DNA of 64,000 nt from Pipra filicauda (taxonomy: Eukaryota > Chordata > Aves > Passeriformes > Pipridae): assembly GCF_003945595.2 (NCBI RefSeq), contig NW_024104331.1:1765207-1829206 (forward strand), in the 5' to 3' direction. Shown piece by piece: positions 11,344 to 23,259 of the stretch; within the stretch, counting starts at the first letter, position 1; every line of letters begins with the position of its first letter. Made by a program: the position numbers and the translations under genes. The notes under the pieces were generated by a model. It made no database searches, had not been told where the DNA came from, and saw nothing but the letters and a program-made list of their open reading frames with translations.

Positions 11344-13324
11344 AAGAAAAGCCCCATCCCGCTCAGGCAGACACCCTGTGTCTCCCCACCATCACCCAGA
11401 GACCCCCAAATCCCCCCAGGGTTGGGGGTGGCTGCACCCACACTCCTCCAGGGGATGAAGAGGAGACATGAGCAGCAGCAGCATCGTCCTCCTCCTCTTT
11501 CTCCTCCTCCTTGTCCTCCTGCAGCCTTTGGCCTAGGGTGGGGTTACACAAATCACCCCCTCACCCTGGTTTTGGAGGCATCTCCCCCTCATCATGGTGC
11601 CTTAATTAAGAAAAGTAATTAACATGGCACTGAGCGCCGGTGTCCGGCTGCATCCCTGCCTGAGCCTTCACAGGGAGGAGGGTTTGAATCCCAGCGACCT
11701 CATGGCAGGGTCTTTGTGCCCAGCAGTACCAGAGCCAGGCAGTCATCCTCGGGCAGTGGAGCATCCTACTGGGAATGGCCAGAGCATCCACTGGGAACGG
11801 CCACAGGGATGCAGCTCCTCCGGCTCTGCCCGCAGAGCCGCCCCGCACGGAGCCCTGCAGAGGTGCCCGCGCTTGCCACATCCCTCTGACCCAAAAACGC
11901 GTTCCCAGGGAAAGGGAAATCTGTGCCCGCCAGCTGGCACTCAGCGGTTCCTCCCCGGGCAGCGGGAATGCTGCTCGGAGCCTGCCCTGGCCCCGCTGCT
12001 GCTCCCAAGGCAGCGGAGAACAAGGGGGTTTGTTCCCGTGTCCCCGGGGACGAAGCACAGCTCCCTCCCTCAGCCAGCGCCGGCTCTGCCAGCGGCGCGG
12101 GTGACGCGCCCGGGTGACAAAGGACTCCCAGGAGTCTTTTCAAAGAGCCCTTGGAAAACCCCTGCGATGCCTCGTCCATCACCCCTGCCCGCTCACCCCC
12201 GGCCCCCCAGATTCCCCCGGCCCCTCCTGCCCCGGCACCACCCCAGCACCCCAACACAACCCTGGCAGCACCAAGTACGAGCAGATTTAGGATGAAAGAG
12301 CCTGTTTTTTCCCCTAAAAAACAGCCCCCACCGCCCACTCTCACCCTCTGCCAAGTGCCTGGAGCGAGACAGAAGGAGCGGGGCCAAGGGTCAGATTCTG
12401 ACCCTTCACGTCCCGCTCCCCCCTGCCTCTCCCCCACCACTGCCTTCCAAGGAGCTGCCAGTAAAGCAGGGAACAGCTCCAGAACTGCCTGGGGACACAG
12501 GCCAGCGTGTCCCAGTCCCCTGCACCACAGCAGGGTCCTCACTGGTGCAACCCCTCCATGGTCACAGCCGGGTCCTCCTTTTTTTGGCTCTGACGGCCAG
12601 AAAGGACGCAGAGACCACTAGACCCCATGGACAGCAAGGAGGAAGAGTCCCCCAGGTCCATGTGTCCCCCCAAAGCCACTGAGGTGCCACACTCCCCTGC
12701 CCACGGTGGGCACAGGACGGGGCTCCCCAGCCCCTCATGATGCTCAGGCTCTGCCCTCACTCCTGTGCCGGGTCCCTGGTGCCCCTTCCTGGGGATCCCA
12801 GGGAGCCAAGCCCCTTCCCCCTCCCCAGGCACACCGAAGGGTGCCAGTTCCCCCCGGGGCACATTCCACAGGCCCTGATCCCTGGATCCCTGGTCCCCAG
12901 CCCGGCCCCTGCGGTGGGAAGAGGCGCTGGGGCGGCCGGCGCCCTGCAGACATTCCCGCTGAATAATGCAAGGATCTGAATCAATATTTCAGCTCATTTT
13001 CAAACTTGGTGACACAAAACTGTCTCGGAACTCTTTTTTTTTTTCCCCCAGCTCAGCACTGTCTCGCTGCACCTCCCGAGTTATTTTTAATGGGGAATCT
13101 GCATGAGACCGAATTTTGTGACATCCCCCTGCCTTTAATCACGGGCTGGATCCAGCTGCCACCACGACAAGCACTCGGCATCCCGGGCAGAAAGGCAGCT
13201 GGGGAATGGCTGTGCCTTGATGGGGTCTGTCTCTTGGGTGCAGGAGGGTGCTCAGCACCCATCAGGATGGGGTTTTTGGGGCACAGATGGGCCGTGAGAG
13301 GTGATGGTCCAGCCCAGAAGTGTT

Positions 13325-13455
13325 AAAGGCCAGGCTGGATGGAGCTCTGAGCAACCTGGTCTAGTGAAAGGTGTCCCTGCCTGTGGCAGGGGGTTTGGAA
13401 TGAGATGCCCTTTAAGGTCCCTTCCAAGCCAGACCATTCCATGATTCTATGATGG
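13325..13455 (+). mobile_element. CR1 LINE 3'-end fragment
   Basis: The sequence reads GGCTGGATGGAGCTCTGAGCAACCTGGTCTAGTG and onward to CCTTCCAAGC, and ends ATTCCATGATTCTATGATGG. This is the classic 3' end of avian CR1 including its octamer tail. Only the 3' untranslated part is present, so the copy is 5'-truncated and inactive. Confidence 0.92.
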
Positions 13456-14384
13456 GCACGTTGGGATCCTGGTACCCGGCCATCTCCCAGCCCCGGCGGT
13501 GCTGGGATTTGGGGCAGGACCAGCCACACCCTGCACATTTGCTTCCCCCAGCCCCAGACGGTGCATTCTCAAGAACCATCATTTGAATCAACTGGTTCTT
13601 CCAGCCCCAAGATGCCCGGAGCCAGGATGGCACCCGAGTGGCACCACGGCACGGCCGGAGCTGCACGCACCCCTGTGCCATGGGGCAGGCAGGGAGGGAG
13701 CCCAGCAGCACCCCACGGCCACTCCTGACCTAGTGGCACCTGTCCCTGCACCAGGTGCTGTCCCTGCTCCCCGGTGCTCCCAGCCTGAGCCCCCACAGGG
13801 TGCAGAGCCCAGTGCTGGGGCTGATTTGGCCATGGGCTTGGGGCTGGCAGGGGCTGGCGGGGCAGAGCAGGCACTTCAGGAGTTGTCACCCTCATGCCCA
13901 CCTCCACCAGCAAAATAAAAGCTGGGCCCTGGGTTTCCCTTGGAGCAACAGCCAGGAACAGCCTGGCCAGGGCTCAGCGGGGGCCCCTCAGCATGTCCCT
14001 GAATCCCGTTTGCTCCGGCAGGAACAGATCAAAGGCGCCTGGAGTGCAGGGAGTTGTGGACAGACCCCAGCAGATGCAGATCAAAGCCCCTGATGGCTGC
14101 TTGGCCCCAGTGAAGAAGCAAATTCTGGCTCTGGTGCCTGGAGCCACCACCCTGAGCAAACTCCTCCATCGTCCCTCCCCAACAGCCCTGGAGCCGGAGT
14201 TCCCACCTCCCCCCTCAACCAGCACTTGGAGAAGGAGCCATTGGCCATGGTGGGTCCATCCCTGTCTTTGTTTCTCCTTCCCATCCCCATTCCTTCCCCA
14301 GGGCTGTGACCTGGGCATCACGGCGGGGTAGCAGAAGGGGGACACACAGAGCAGTGACACAATGACCAGAGCGATGGGGCTGTC

Positions 14385-14456
14385 CATGGGCACCACCAGG
14401 GCAAAGGAGCAGCCCCAGCCCCATGGACACCACCAGGGCAAAGGAGCAGCCCCGGC
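14385..14456. repeat. Two-copy 37-bp tandem duplication
   Basis: CATGG(G/A)CACCACCAGGGCAAAGGAGCAGCCCC is repeated at a 37-bp interval with few differences. It lies in MACF1 intronic sequence. Confidence 0.85.
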
Positions 14457-14864
14457 AACATCATCCAGGTGGGAATCCCAAACCTCCCAGGGCAAATTCC
14501 TCCTTGGAGTTCAGCCAAGGGCATTGTTCTACCAAGGAGCCATTTAGTCCTTCATTAAGCATTCTAATGTCACCCAACCCACGAGTTGGAGAAGCCCAGT
14601 CATCCCTTAACCCCAGTGCTGAGGGTATGAACTGCCCAGGGCGAGCCTGGAGAGGACAAAGCCTTGGCAGAACCAAGCCACCACCCTGGTCCTCACCCAC
14701 CAAAAGCCACATCCATCCCTCTGTTCCCCATCCCATCCATCCCCAGTCTCCCTGGGAAGCAGTAGGGTACAGGGATGACCCCGAGACCATCTCAGCCACC
14801 GTGGGGGGAGCCCCATCTACCCATCCCCGAGAGGGATCCACTGCACAAAAGGGCGCTGACTTAC

Positions 14865-15084
14865 CTGCGACCCTGACAACAGCCCTCTCAGCCGGGTCCA
14901 GCACAGAGTCCTGGCTCTTCCTCTTCCTCTGCTCATGGAGGGGTAAATTCCAGGGCAAGGTGTCGCCGGGCGGGCAGGGGGAGAGGCTGCCCGAGCGCTC
15001 GCTGCGGTAGGAACGCTCGCTCCGGCACGACCGCTCGCTCCGGCACGACCGCTCGCTGAGGGTCTCCTCGTCGGAGGACGACAT
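14865..15084 (-). CDS. MACF1: MACF1 alternative first coding exon (MSSSDEET-type N-terminus)
   Basis: This exon encodes the 73-residue N-terminus of the main MACF1 isoform. It starts MSSSDEETLSERSCRSERSC, carries tandem SERSCR/SERSYR repeats (residues 10-31) and ends DPAERAVVRVA plus one G before GTAAGT. The match to the human MACF1 isoform start is near-identical as I remember it; the main difference I see is EQRKRK for EQKKRK. The phase-1 end (G, then AT of the shared exon) gives VADERD, the known continuation into the actin-binding calponin-homology domains. A splice acceptor (CTCCTCCTGCAG) ends at 15,136, so this is an internal exon with about 51 nt of 5' UTR. A non-coding first exon upstream, probably in the 15.9-17.5 kb CpG island, is therefore implied. 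The Ser/Arg-rich segment is likely disordered. Confidence 0.96.
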
Positions 15085-15135
15085 GGCCCAGGGCACGGGC
15101 AGGAGGGCAGGCAGGACGTCCCCACGGGCAGCACC
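15085..15135 (-). other. MACF1: MACF1 5' UTR part of the 15-kb exon
   Basis: These 51 bases lie between a pyrimidine-rich acceptor (TTGCTCCTCCTGCAG on the minus strand) and the MSSSDEET start codon. They contain no other ATG. The acceptor shows that transcripts using this start must carry at least one upstream non-coding exon. Confidence 0.7.
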
Positions 15136-15899
15136 CTGCAGGAGGAGCAAACAGCTCGTGACACTGGGCCGCCGGCGGGTCCTTCCCTGCCACAGGTGCT
15201 GGGGCTGATGGAGAAGGGACCATCCCACCCTGGATGTCCCTGCCCTCAGCCCCTGCCCAAACGTCCTCTTGGGCAGGTGAATCAGCCCTCCCAAAGCTCC
15301 TAAATGCTGCCTCAGTTTTCCCCTTGCTGGTCTGACAGCTGGGATTCCCAGGGATGGGGACAGTGGCACGGCTTCCCCTCCACCAGCAAAGCCCACACTG
15401 GCATCCCCAGCACCAGTTCACTCCCACAAAGCCAAGTCCAACCTTTTTGGGTTTGGTTTCTTTGTGCTCGGCACAAGAAGAAGCAGCAGATAGGCGCTGC
15501 CCTTTGTACCTGCAGGTTTTTCCCCTCTGAGAATGGGAATGGCTCTAAAAATCCTATTAATCATGGCAGGGGAAGATGGTAGGGCTTTCTGGAGCACGCC
15601 GGGAGTGAGCTGTGCCACGTACACACGCTGGGCAAATAAGCACCTTGCATGAGACATATTTAAAATAAATCTCATTGTGTCCTCTAGCACGACCAGGAAA
15701 AAATGCCTGAGACTCCTACAACCGATGTGCCGCGGCGCAGGAGCCGCCTCCATCGCGCCGTGCCTTTCCTTATTCCCATCATTTAATCAGCAAAACAGGA
15801 ACAAAGAGACCCAAAAAAACATTGAAAGAAAAGGAGAAAGGATTCCATGAGTCATTCACCCCCCATTGAAAAGCTGCGAAAAAATGAATCGCGGCCCAA

Positions 15900-17560
15900 A
15901 ACCGCGGCTCCCCCAGGCAGCCCCGGGGGGCTCAGCCCGCGCCCTGTTTTTGGGGGACCCAGAGGTGTGGGGCTGGGGGGGGCCGCGAGGCCGGGGGGGG
16001 TTCCGGTGCCCAGGGAGAGGCAGAGCCGGGGGCTGCGGGGGCTGGACCCGGGGTTGCGGCGCGGGCGGGGGGGCAGCAGGTGCGGGAGGCAGCGGGGTGC
16101 GGGCACGGCTCTGCGGGGGCACACGGGGCCGGTCTGGCCCCCGCGGGTCCTCCTCCCCCCCGGTTCAACACCACCCCCCCTCACGGCACCCTCCGGTGCC
16201 CGCAGCTCCAGCCCAGCCCGGGCGGCTGCTGCCCCCTTTTCCCGGTCCATTCCCATCCCCACCCGCCGCCCTTCCGCGCTCCATCCCCGCTCCATCCCTG
16301 CCTCCTGCCCTTGCCGCTCCATCCCCCGCTCCTCCCTGGCGCTTCCTCGCTCCATCCCCGCACCATCCCCGGCGCTTCCCGGCTCCATCCCCGGCCCATC
16401 CCCGCTCCATCCGCCGCCCTTCCTCGTTCCCTCCCTCCCGGGTGCGCACCCCCGCTCCCGCACCCCCGGCCCCGCTCACCCCCCGCGGCCGCTCCGGTAC
16501 CGACTGGGCGCGGGCAGGACGCGGCGCTCCCGGTGCCGGCCCGGCCCCGCCGTGCGCTCCCGGTCCGGCCGCTCCCGGCCCCGCCGTGCGCTCCCGCCGC
16601 CGCGGCGCCTCCCCCGGCCCGGCCCGGCCCTGCCCACCGGGCGGCGGGAGCGGCGGGGGGGTCCCGGCCGCCTCCCGCCCCGCGCAGCCCCGGGACCGGC
16701 CCCGCCGCCCCCGCTCCTACACCAGCACAACCGGCACTGCCGCCCCGGGCACCCCCGGTCCGGCCCCGGGCACCCCCTCGGGGCTCCCACCCTGTGCCCC
16801 CCCTCCCCTCAACCTGCCCGTGCTCCTCAGGGCACCCCAACGCCTGCTGCCTCCGCACCCCCTTGCATAGGGGAACCCCCCAAGCCACTGAGCAGCTCCC
16901 CACCCACTGTACAGGGGGTCCCCCCAAACCACCCATCAGCTCCCAATGCTCCACACACACACCCCCTCCGAGACCCTCCTGCGTCCCCTCAGCATCCCTC
17001 CTCCAGCCCGTCCCCTGCATCCCCCCAGGCCCAGGGTAATCAGAGCACCCATCGATCCGGGATCGGGGCCAGCAGCCACAGCCGCGGTGGGAGCACAGCG
17101 GGGGGGACACGAGCAGGGTGAAAGGGGACAGGAGCAGGGACAGGCACGGAAAGGGCCGTGCTGGGAGAGCTGTGAGCTGCCCAGGGCCTCACCTGCGGGG
17201 CGGAGGGGCATCCCAGCCCCAGCCGGATCTGTCCCAGCGCCAGGCGAGGCGCGGGCAGGGACACCAGGAGCAGCCCGAAGGGGTGGCGGAGCTGCAGGAC
17301 GGCCCCGGCCGCCTGGCAGGAGTGAAGCAGGATAAACCGCTCCGGCTGACGGCAGATCCAGCCGCCCCGCACCGACGGCGGGACCCAACGAGCAGCACCA
17401 GCCCCGTGCCACGGCCCGGGGCCAGCGCGGCTGCTCCCGCGGCGCCGCACACGGCCCGGCCCGGCCCGGCGCCCCAGTCCCCCCGGGGTCTCGGCGCACC
17501 CGGCTGCCCCCTGGGCATCTCTCCCCCGCCGGTTTTCAGGTCTCATCCCAAAACACGTCC
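15900..17560. promoter_or_regulatory. CpG island, probable MACF1 promoter with candidate non-coding first exons
   Basis: This stretch is extremely GC- and CpG-rich, unlike its flanks. On the minus strand it has two good splice donors: CGCAG|GTGAGG, with the exon ending at 17,193, and GGGGG|GTGAGC, with the exon ending at 16,480. Either could be the non-coding first exon that splices to the MACF1 acceptor at 15,136. The long open frames across it on both strands are Pro/Arg/Ala-rich by-products of base composition, not recognised proteins. The first exon assignment is an inference. Confidence 0.6.
16250..16445. repeat. Degenerate CCATCCCCGCT-type minisatellite
   Basis: A pyrimidine-strand tandem array built on variants of TCCATCCCCGCTCCATCCC (unit about 9-18 bp) lies within the CpG island. 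The copies are imperfect. On the minus strand it reads as a purine-rich GGGATGGAG array that would precede or sit in the MACF1 first-exon region. Confidence 0.7.
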
Positions 17561-20500
17561 CTTCTGCTTCCCGGTGGCTGTTGTTTTCCTGAGCACTTCC
17601 AGCGAGAGGACACGGGCGTGGGGTGTGGTGACACCGCCGTGCTCTCGGACGCTTGGGATGTGGCTGTAGAGGAGCACGTGCTGCCCTACGGCCCTGCCTG
17701 GCCCGGTCAGGGATGGGGCCAAAACCCGCCCAGGTGTGGGTTCACTGGTGGGATGATCCCACAGGTGCAGCAGCCAAGGCCTTGATGACAGGAGCTCCAG
17801 CTGGGAATGAGGGTGTGAGCTCCTGGGATCCCACAGGAGTCCCAACAACACTGCAGCCAGGCCAGACCGGTGCTGAGGAACTGGGGCAAGAGTAAATAGC
17901 ATCTTAGAAAAGGGTGTCCTGGTGGGTTGGCACCAGCCCCACCACCCTGGCAGCGCTTTCTCTTCCCTCCCTGTGCAGGTCGCACACCCCTGGAGCGCGT
18001 GGTCGGGTCCACGCTGGACACTGACGGATAAATGTGCTCCAGTGGGGGCTGTGGTTCCCATCGTCATGAGGAACCCCTAAATCCGTGAGAGCTGGGGAGC
18101 AGGGAAGGCTCATCCCACCAGCGCCAGAGGCCTCAGACGCGCTGGGAGGAGGGAAGTGCCTGAAGAACCAGACACCACTCGCACCATTCCCGAAGCTCCC
18201 AGACGGGTTGGGCAGCTCAGCCACGTGTCTGCGGAGCAGGGAGGTGACAGAGGTGACAGACCTGATGGCCCTGTGAGCCCAGCCACGGACAGCCCAGCCC
18301 TTGGCTCACACCAGGGTGATGCTGTGACACCCTTGGTCACCCCCACGCTGACCAGGCACCGCCTGCCCCCAGGACGTGGCACAGGGTTCACGGCACTCGT
18401 GGGGAGCCCGGCCCTGGCTCTGGGGTGACGTGTCCCTCCGTCACCCTGCACTCCGTGTCACCAGCCTGGCTCCAGCCTCCTCCCTCACGGTGCTCTGGGA
18501 GTAAACCCGGCCAATCCGAGCCCTGTTGAATCCTGGAGGAGTGAGGGCGGCCGGGAGACGGTGCCTGTTCCAGCCTGTGTGGATCTCACACCTGAAACGC
18601 GTTTCCCAAAATCCCTCGCAGCGCCAGGGGGTGCTGGATTATTCGTGCTGTGGATCTGGGTTAAGATCTTGTGTTGTTTTGCCTACGTGGAGACAGGGAG
18701 TTGCTATTTCACGTGGAAGGGGGGAGGTGGGCAGGAGGATCGTCCCTAAATCATTTGATCTCCCCATTCCTGTGCTGCACAGCAGGAAGGTGGGGACCCC
18801 CGGGACACCCACCCCAGGGTGCCAAGGCCTTGGGCACCCACAGGGCTGCAGGGGGATGTCTCCTGGTGAGAATCAGCCAGCACATGGCTCTGCCCCCGGG
18901 TTTGTCCTCTCTCCCTCATTAAAACCTTCACCCAAGCCCAGGGATAAAACCTGCCTTTTCACTCGACTTTTGATAAATTATTCATCTCCCAAGAGTTGTT
19001 TATTCCCCTTCTCCAAGGCAGAGGAGCCGCAGATGCTTGCCTGGGCTCCTGGAACATGCAGGGCTGAGGGTGCTGCAGGAGGTGGGGGGCTCACCCAAAC
19101 CCCAGAACCCCAACTCCCACTGCTGGTGGCTGGGGGTTATAGGAAAACGGGGATAGGGGAAGGGATGGTGCTGGGAGAGCAGCGACGAGCTCTTCCCTCA
19201 CCAGCTCCTGCCCAGCCGAGGCCGTGCCGACAGCAGAAGTGGCTCCCCACGGAGATCTCCCAGCCCAGCCCAGCCCCCAGTGCCTCCCACCCAGCCGGGG
19301 ACGTGGCAACACCCCGCGCCAAAAAGACGACAAAAAAGGCAAAGAGCAAAATGTAAATTTGGAACTACTACAGGCTGGAAATGGATCTTGTTCAGGGCTC
19401 TGTGGTGAACCACATTCCGAAGCCGAGGATGCTCCAAATCCCTTTGCCCGAGGGAACTCGGTCGGGAGCATCGGACCCATTTTCGATCTCACTGCCCAGA
19501 GCCTCAGCCACGCTCTCCTCCCACCAGAGCTGGGAGGTTTGGTTTGTTTTTTTTTTATCTCTCCATGAACTTGATCGTTTTCATCAAGCCTTTGATTAGT
19601 CCCTTTGTTGGCCGAAACTCCTGACAGAGCTTTTAACTACCGGCAAATGGATCCCCGCTCTGTGTGCCCTTGGCTGAGACAGCACCGATCGCCAGAGCAA
19701 TCAGAGCAATTAGGTTTTGAGCGGCTCTAAAGAGCCACTCGGGAGCCAGGAGTGCTCAGATACATCCCAATATTCCCTCAGACATCTGGACCGCTCGGCG
19801 GGATGAGTCACCCTCACCACCAGCGGGCTGCCAGGCTTTTTGCTGAGCCCGGTTTTTTTTTTTCCTCCTCTCCCTGGAAAAGCAACCCTTCCCAATCACA
19901 GGATTGGTTGGGTTTTTTTTTTTCCCCAACCAGCAATTCCTGGGAGCACCAGCCCGTGCTGTGGCTTCGCTCCAGGCACCACCAGCCTTCACATCCAACT
20001 CGGGAGGGGTTTGTGATGCCACCAAGGTAAGGACTGTCACAGTCAAGCCGCCACCAGAAGAGTCATTCCTGAGGCAGACCCTGCGATCCTGCTGCTTCCC
20101 GAAGCCTCCTCCACATTCCCGGTCTCTCCACAGAACACAATGTCTCTCTGGGAAAGGGAAGGATAATTAACCATCATGATAATGAACAATTGGGGGGGTT
20201 CAGACATGGCACGGGGGTCACAAAGGTTTGACCTCTTGGCTGGCCTCGCTTCCCAAATTTCCATCCCTGAGTGAAACCCAGGGGCTGATCCTGGGAAATT
20301 GTGGTCCTGGAACAGCTCAACCCTGCTTGGTGCTTCCTGGAGGTGCCATGTGGGTCCCCACACCCCCTCCATCCACACAGTCCCATCCCCTCTGCCCTCT
20401 CCTCCTCCCAAATCCCCCCAGGACAACTATTCCCTGCGGATAAATAACTCCATGGCCAATGGCTCACGTGTCACTGTTCCACTTCCATGCCCAGCACAAT

Positions 20501-22106
20501 TTTCCCTCTTTATCCATCATTTACTTGTTCTGGCAGCTCTGGCAGCTCCTCAGCCCCTCAGGGCCTTTCCACCTGAAACCATCCACGTTTCTGCCCGTTT
20601 CCTCACACTGCTCCCACATCCCTCCTGTGTTTCCCACCCCAGGAGCTCCCCTCTGCCTCCTTTCACATTTGGAACGCAGAGATCCACCCCAGTGCTGACA
20701 TCCTTACCCCTGGCTCGGAGGATTTGAACCCAGAGCCGGAATTTGGGGCTCTGCCAGGGGGAATTGCAGCTCCATCCCCAGCCGTGACTCAGCTCGAGCG
20801 CAGGGAATCCATCTGGGCTGGAGCAACGGATCCATCTGGGTCCTGGGGGAAGGGAGAAACCTCCTAGCAGCGCTCGGGAAGGCTGGTTTGGAGAGAGCTG
20901 AGGGAGAGGAGCTGGATGAGGAGATGCAGAAATCCCAAAAGAAGGTCAAATCCCGCTGGGATGGCACCTGCGAGGCCGTGGCTGCTACAGCCTGTGTGGA
21001 AACAGTGAAATCCAAGGAAGTGCTTCTTCCAGGGGACTCTCTGGAAATAATGGAGCTTTCCTGGTTCAGGTCCCGGCCCTGGACACCCCAGGATGGCTCA
21101 GAGGTTGGGCAGAGCCCCGAAAACACAGCACCCAGCTGTGACCTCTCATATCCATGCACGCAGCAATTCCAGGTCTGTGCCTGGAATCAGGGCTTCAGGA
21201 GCCTGTTCTGCTCCCAGGAGGGATCCCTGTGCCCTGGAAGGGGCATTCCCAGGGGAATTCCCCTCCTGTCACCTGCTGCTGGAGGTTCCACCTCACTTGG
21301 ATCAGCCTCTGTCACCCAGTGTGGGGATTTGTCAGGATCAGGAAACCCACAGGCTCCCCCTGCATCCCAGATCCAGCACCAACTCCACCACCACCAGGAT
21401 TAAAAGCACGGATTAAAGCACAAATCCGGCCCCTCTCCATTTCCAGGGACTCACCTGCTTCAGTGTTGTCCTCAAATCGAGCAGGATTTGGAGGGAATGG
21501 AAGGAAAAGCTCCCCCTGGGAGGGACAACCCCCCTGCCCACCGCAGCACTCCATGGATCCTGCTGACACACGGGATTTCAAAGCCTCCAGGGAAGAAACC
21601 TGCTTCCCACACAGTGAGAGGGCAGGAGAGAACTCAGTTCCATCCCCTTCCACCCCAAATCCATGTGAAAAAGAGGTGTTTGAGTCATTTTTCACCTCAC
21701 ACAGCTGGAGAGTGACTGGGAACAGCCCAGTTTTGCAGGACAAGCTTAGATAGTTGATGAGATTTTTTGGCATTTTTTCCAATTCTCCTGTCGTTTCCAG
21801 CAGAAATCCCTTTCCTGCAGGAGGGACAGGCTGCCACTCCCTCCAGCCCTAGAGGCATCTGACCCCCTCAAGGGCAACATTCCCAGCCCTTCTCCGGTGT
21901 TTTAGGGTGTCCCAAATCCCCCTCAGGGAAATCAGCTGCAGGGAGAGCCCCTCACACCGGGTTTTACTCCCCCAAAAAAGAAATGACAGAGCCAAGGAGA
22001 CATTCCAAAGGGACATTTACTGCTCGAGTGATGTGTGGGGTCACTGCCCACCCCTGTGTCCTGTGGGCTTGCTTCCCACAGGAATTCCACGTCAGGACCC
22101 CGGGAA
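17561..22106. other. Intergenic region between MACF1 and NDUFS5
   Basis: No open frame here resembles a known protein, and I see no RNA gene or clear CR1 copy. There are several T-runs (19,540; 19,853; 19,912). The segment probably contains the NDUFS5 3' end and distal MACF1 promoter elements. A weak AGTAAA-type poly(A) signal for NDUFS5 lies at about 22,016-22,021 on the minus strand, some 86 nt after its stop. Confidence 0.55.
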
Positions 22107-22211
22107 TCACGGCCTGGAGTCGTCCTTGCCCTGGTGGTAGTCAGGTGGGGTGTACTTCCCTTCCTTGATCATCTTGTCCCGCTGCTGCAGGATGGTCTGG
22201 AGCCTCTTGGC
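22107..22211 (-). CDS. NDUFS5: NDUFS5 coding exon 2 with stop
   Basis: After acceptor CTGCCAG this exon encodes residues 73-106 (AKRLQTILQQRDKMIKEGKY and onward to SRP) and a TGA stop. The basic helix and the YTPP motif are typical of the family C-terminus. Confidence 0.95.
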   Translation of the reverse strand, partial: AKRLQTILQQRDKMIKEGKYTPPDYHQGKDDSRP

Positions 22212-23259
22212 CTGGCAGGGACACAGAGGGGTGTCACAGCTCTCAGGGGGTCCCCAGGGCAGGTCATGGAACCCACATTAACCCTGCCCTGGGTGCTCCT
22301 CAGCCGGGCTGGAGCCTCTTCCCAAAAACCTGAGGGCTTTCAGGATGCTGCAGCACATTTTACAGCTGATGATAATTTGAGTTTTCAGCCCGATGTTTTT
22401 GGCCAGACAGGACACCTTCCACCATCCCAGGCTGCTCCAACCTGGCCTTGGACACTTCCAGGGATGGGGCAGCTGCAGCTTCTCTGGGCTCCTGCAGCGA
22501 CCAGAGCCCTCAGGGAAGGGGCTGCTGGGGGTCCAGAACCCACCCCAATCCCCCTTTCCCCCCCGGGCTGGAGCCCCCAGACCTTCTCCAGAGCTTGCCC
22601 AGGACCCTGAGCACCCCCTCCCCAGCCTGACCCAGCACTTCAGGTGCCTCCAGCCCCCTCCCTGGTGTTCCCGTGCCCCCCCTTTCACCCCTACTTGTGA
22701 GGGCCCCCCAGAGACCTCTGTACCCACCCCGTGCCTCCCTTAGGCCCCCCATACCCCCTCCCCTCCTCTTAATTAGGACCGTCCAGACCCTTGGGGCCCC
22801 TCATGTCCCCCCCCGGACCTTGGTGACCCAGGGCCCCCCCCGCTTATCAGGACCCTCCACATCCCCGTGACCTCCATGTCCTCTCCACCCCCCCCCCCGG
22901 TGCCCTCCGTGTCCCCCCTCAGCCCGGACACCCCCATGTCCCTCACCAGGACCTGGTGCCCCTTTGTCAGGACCCCCCAGATCCCTCCTTGTCCCTCCCA
23001 GCCCGGCGTCCCCCGCACCCCTCCGAGCCCCGCGCTGACCCACCATCTTGACGTGCATCATGCACTCCATGAAGTCCTCGTACTCGGGCCGGCACTCGCG
23101 CTCGGCGCGCGTCCGGCCTATCCCGTGCCCGCACTCTACCCACTCCCGCTCGAAGGCGTGACACAGGGCGGCCCTGCGGTTCGGCTGCGGCATGCTCTGC
23201 CGCAGCAGCCAGGTGTCCACGTCGATGCCCAGCTGCTTCTGCAGGTCCCAGAAGGGCAT
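22107..23259 (-). CDS. NDUFS5: NDUFS5, NADH:ubiquinone oxidoreductase subunit S5 (complete, 2 coding exons)
   Basis: NDUFS5 is an accessory subunit of mitochondrial complex I on the intermembrane-space face, needed for assembly. It is not catalytic. The coding exons 23,044-23,259 and 22,107-22,211 join in phase 0 to give 106 aa, the same length as human as I remember it. The protein starts MPFWDLQKQLGIDVDTWL. It carries two C-x9-C motifs (C33/C43 and C56/C66), a twin-Cys CHCH fold imported through the MIA40 pathway. The C-terminus (KEGKYTPPDYHQGK) matches the family. The start lies in a CpG island at the expected first Met. MACF1 lies downstream on the same strand, as in human. Identity is secure. 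Confidence 0.97.
22392..22475 (-). mobile_element. Degenerate CR1 fragment in NDUFS5 intron
   Basis: GACACCTTCCACCATCCCAGGCTGCTCCAACCTGGCC followed by TTGGACACTTCCAGGGATGG is the reverse complement of the CR1 3' region consensus. It is short, diverged and lacks the octamer tail. Confidence 0.75.

Larger units (their letters stand above)
11344..14864 (-). other. MACF1: MACF1 intron between the two first exons
   Basis: This interval lies between the 15-kb exon and the 10-kb alternative promoter, and is intronic for transcripts starting upstream. It holds a pyrimidine-rich CTCCTC stretch (11,490-11,520), one CR1 fragment and a two-copy 37-bp duplication. I see no coding exon or RNA gene in it. 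Confidence 0.6.

Noticed and set aside
11470..11520. GCAGCAGCAGCATCGTCCTCC stretch as a possible coding or trinucleotide-repeat exon
   Set aside because: It is short and impure, with no flanking splice sites or homologous protein in any frame.
15847..17121. 424-aa open frame (plus) and long minus-strand frames through the 16-17 kb CpG island
   Set aside because: The translations are Pro/Arg/Ala/Gly-rich low-complexity in all frames, as expected for GC-rich DNA with few stops. No domain is recognisable.
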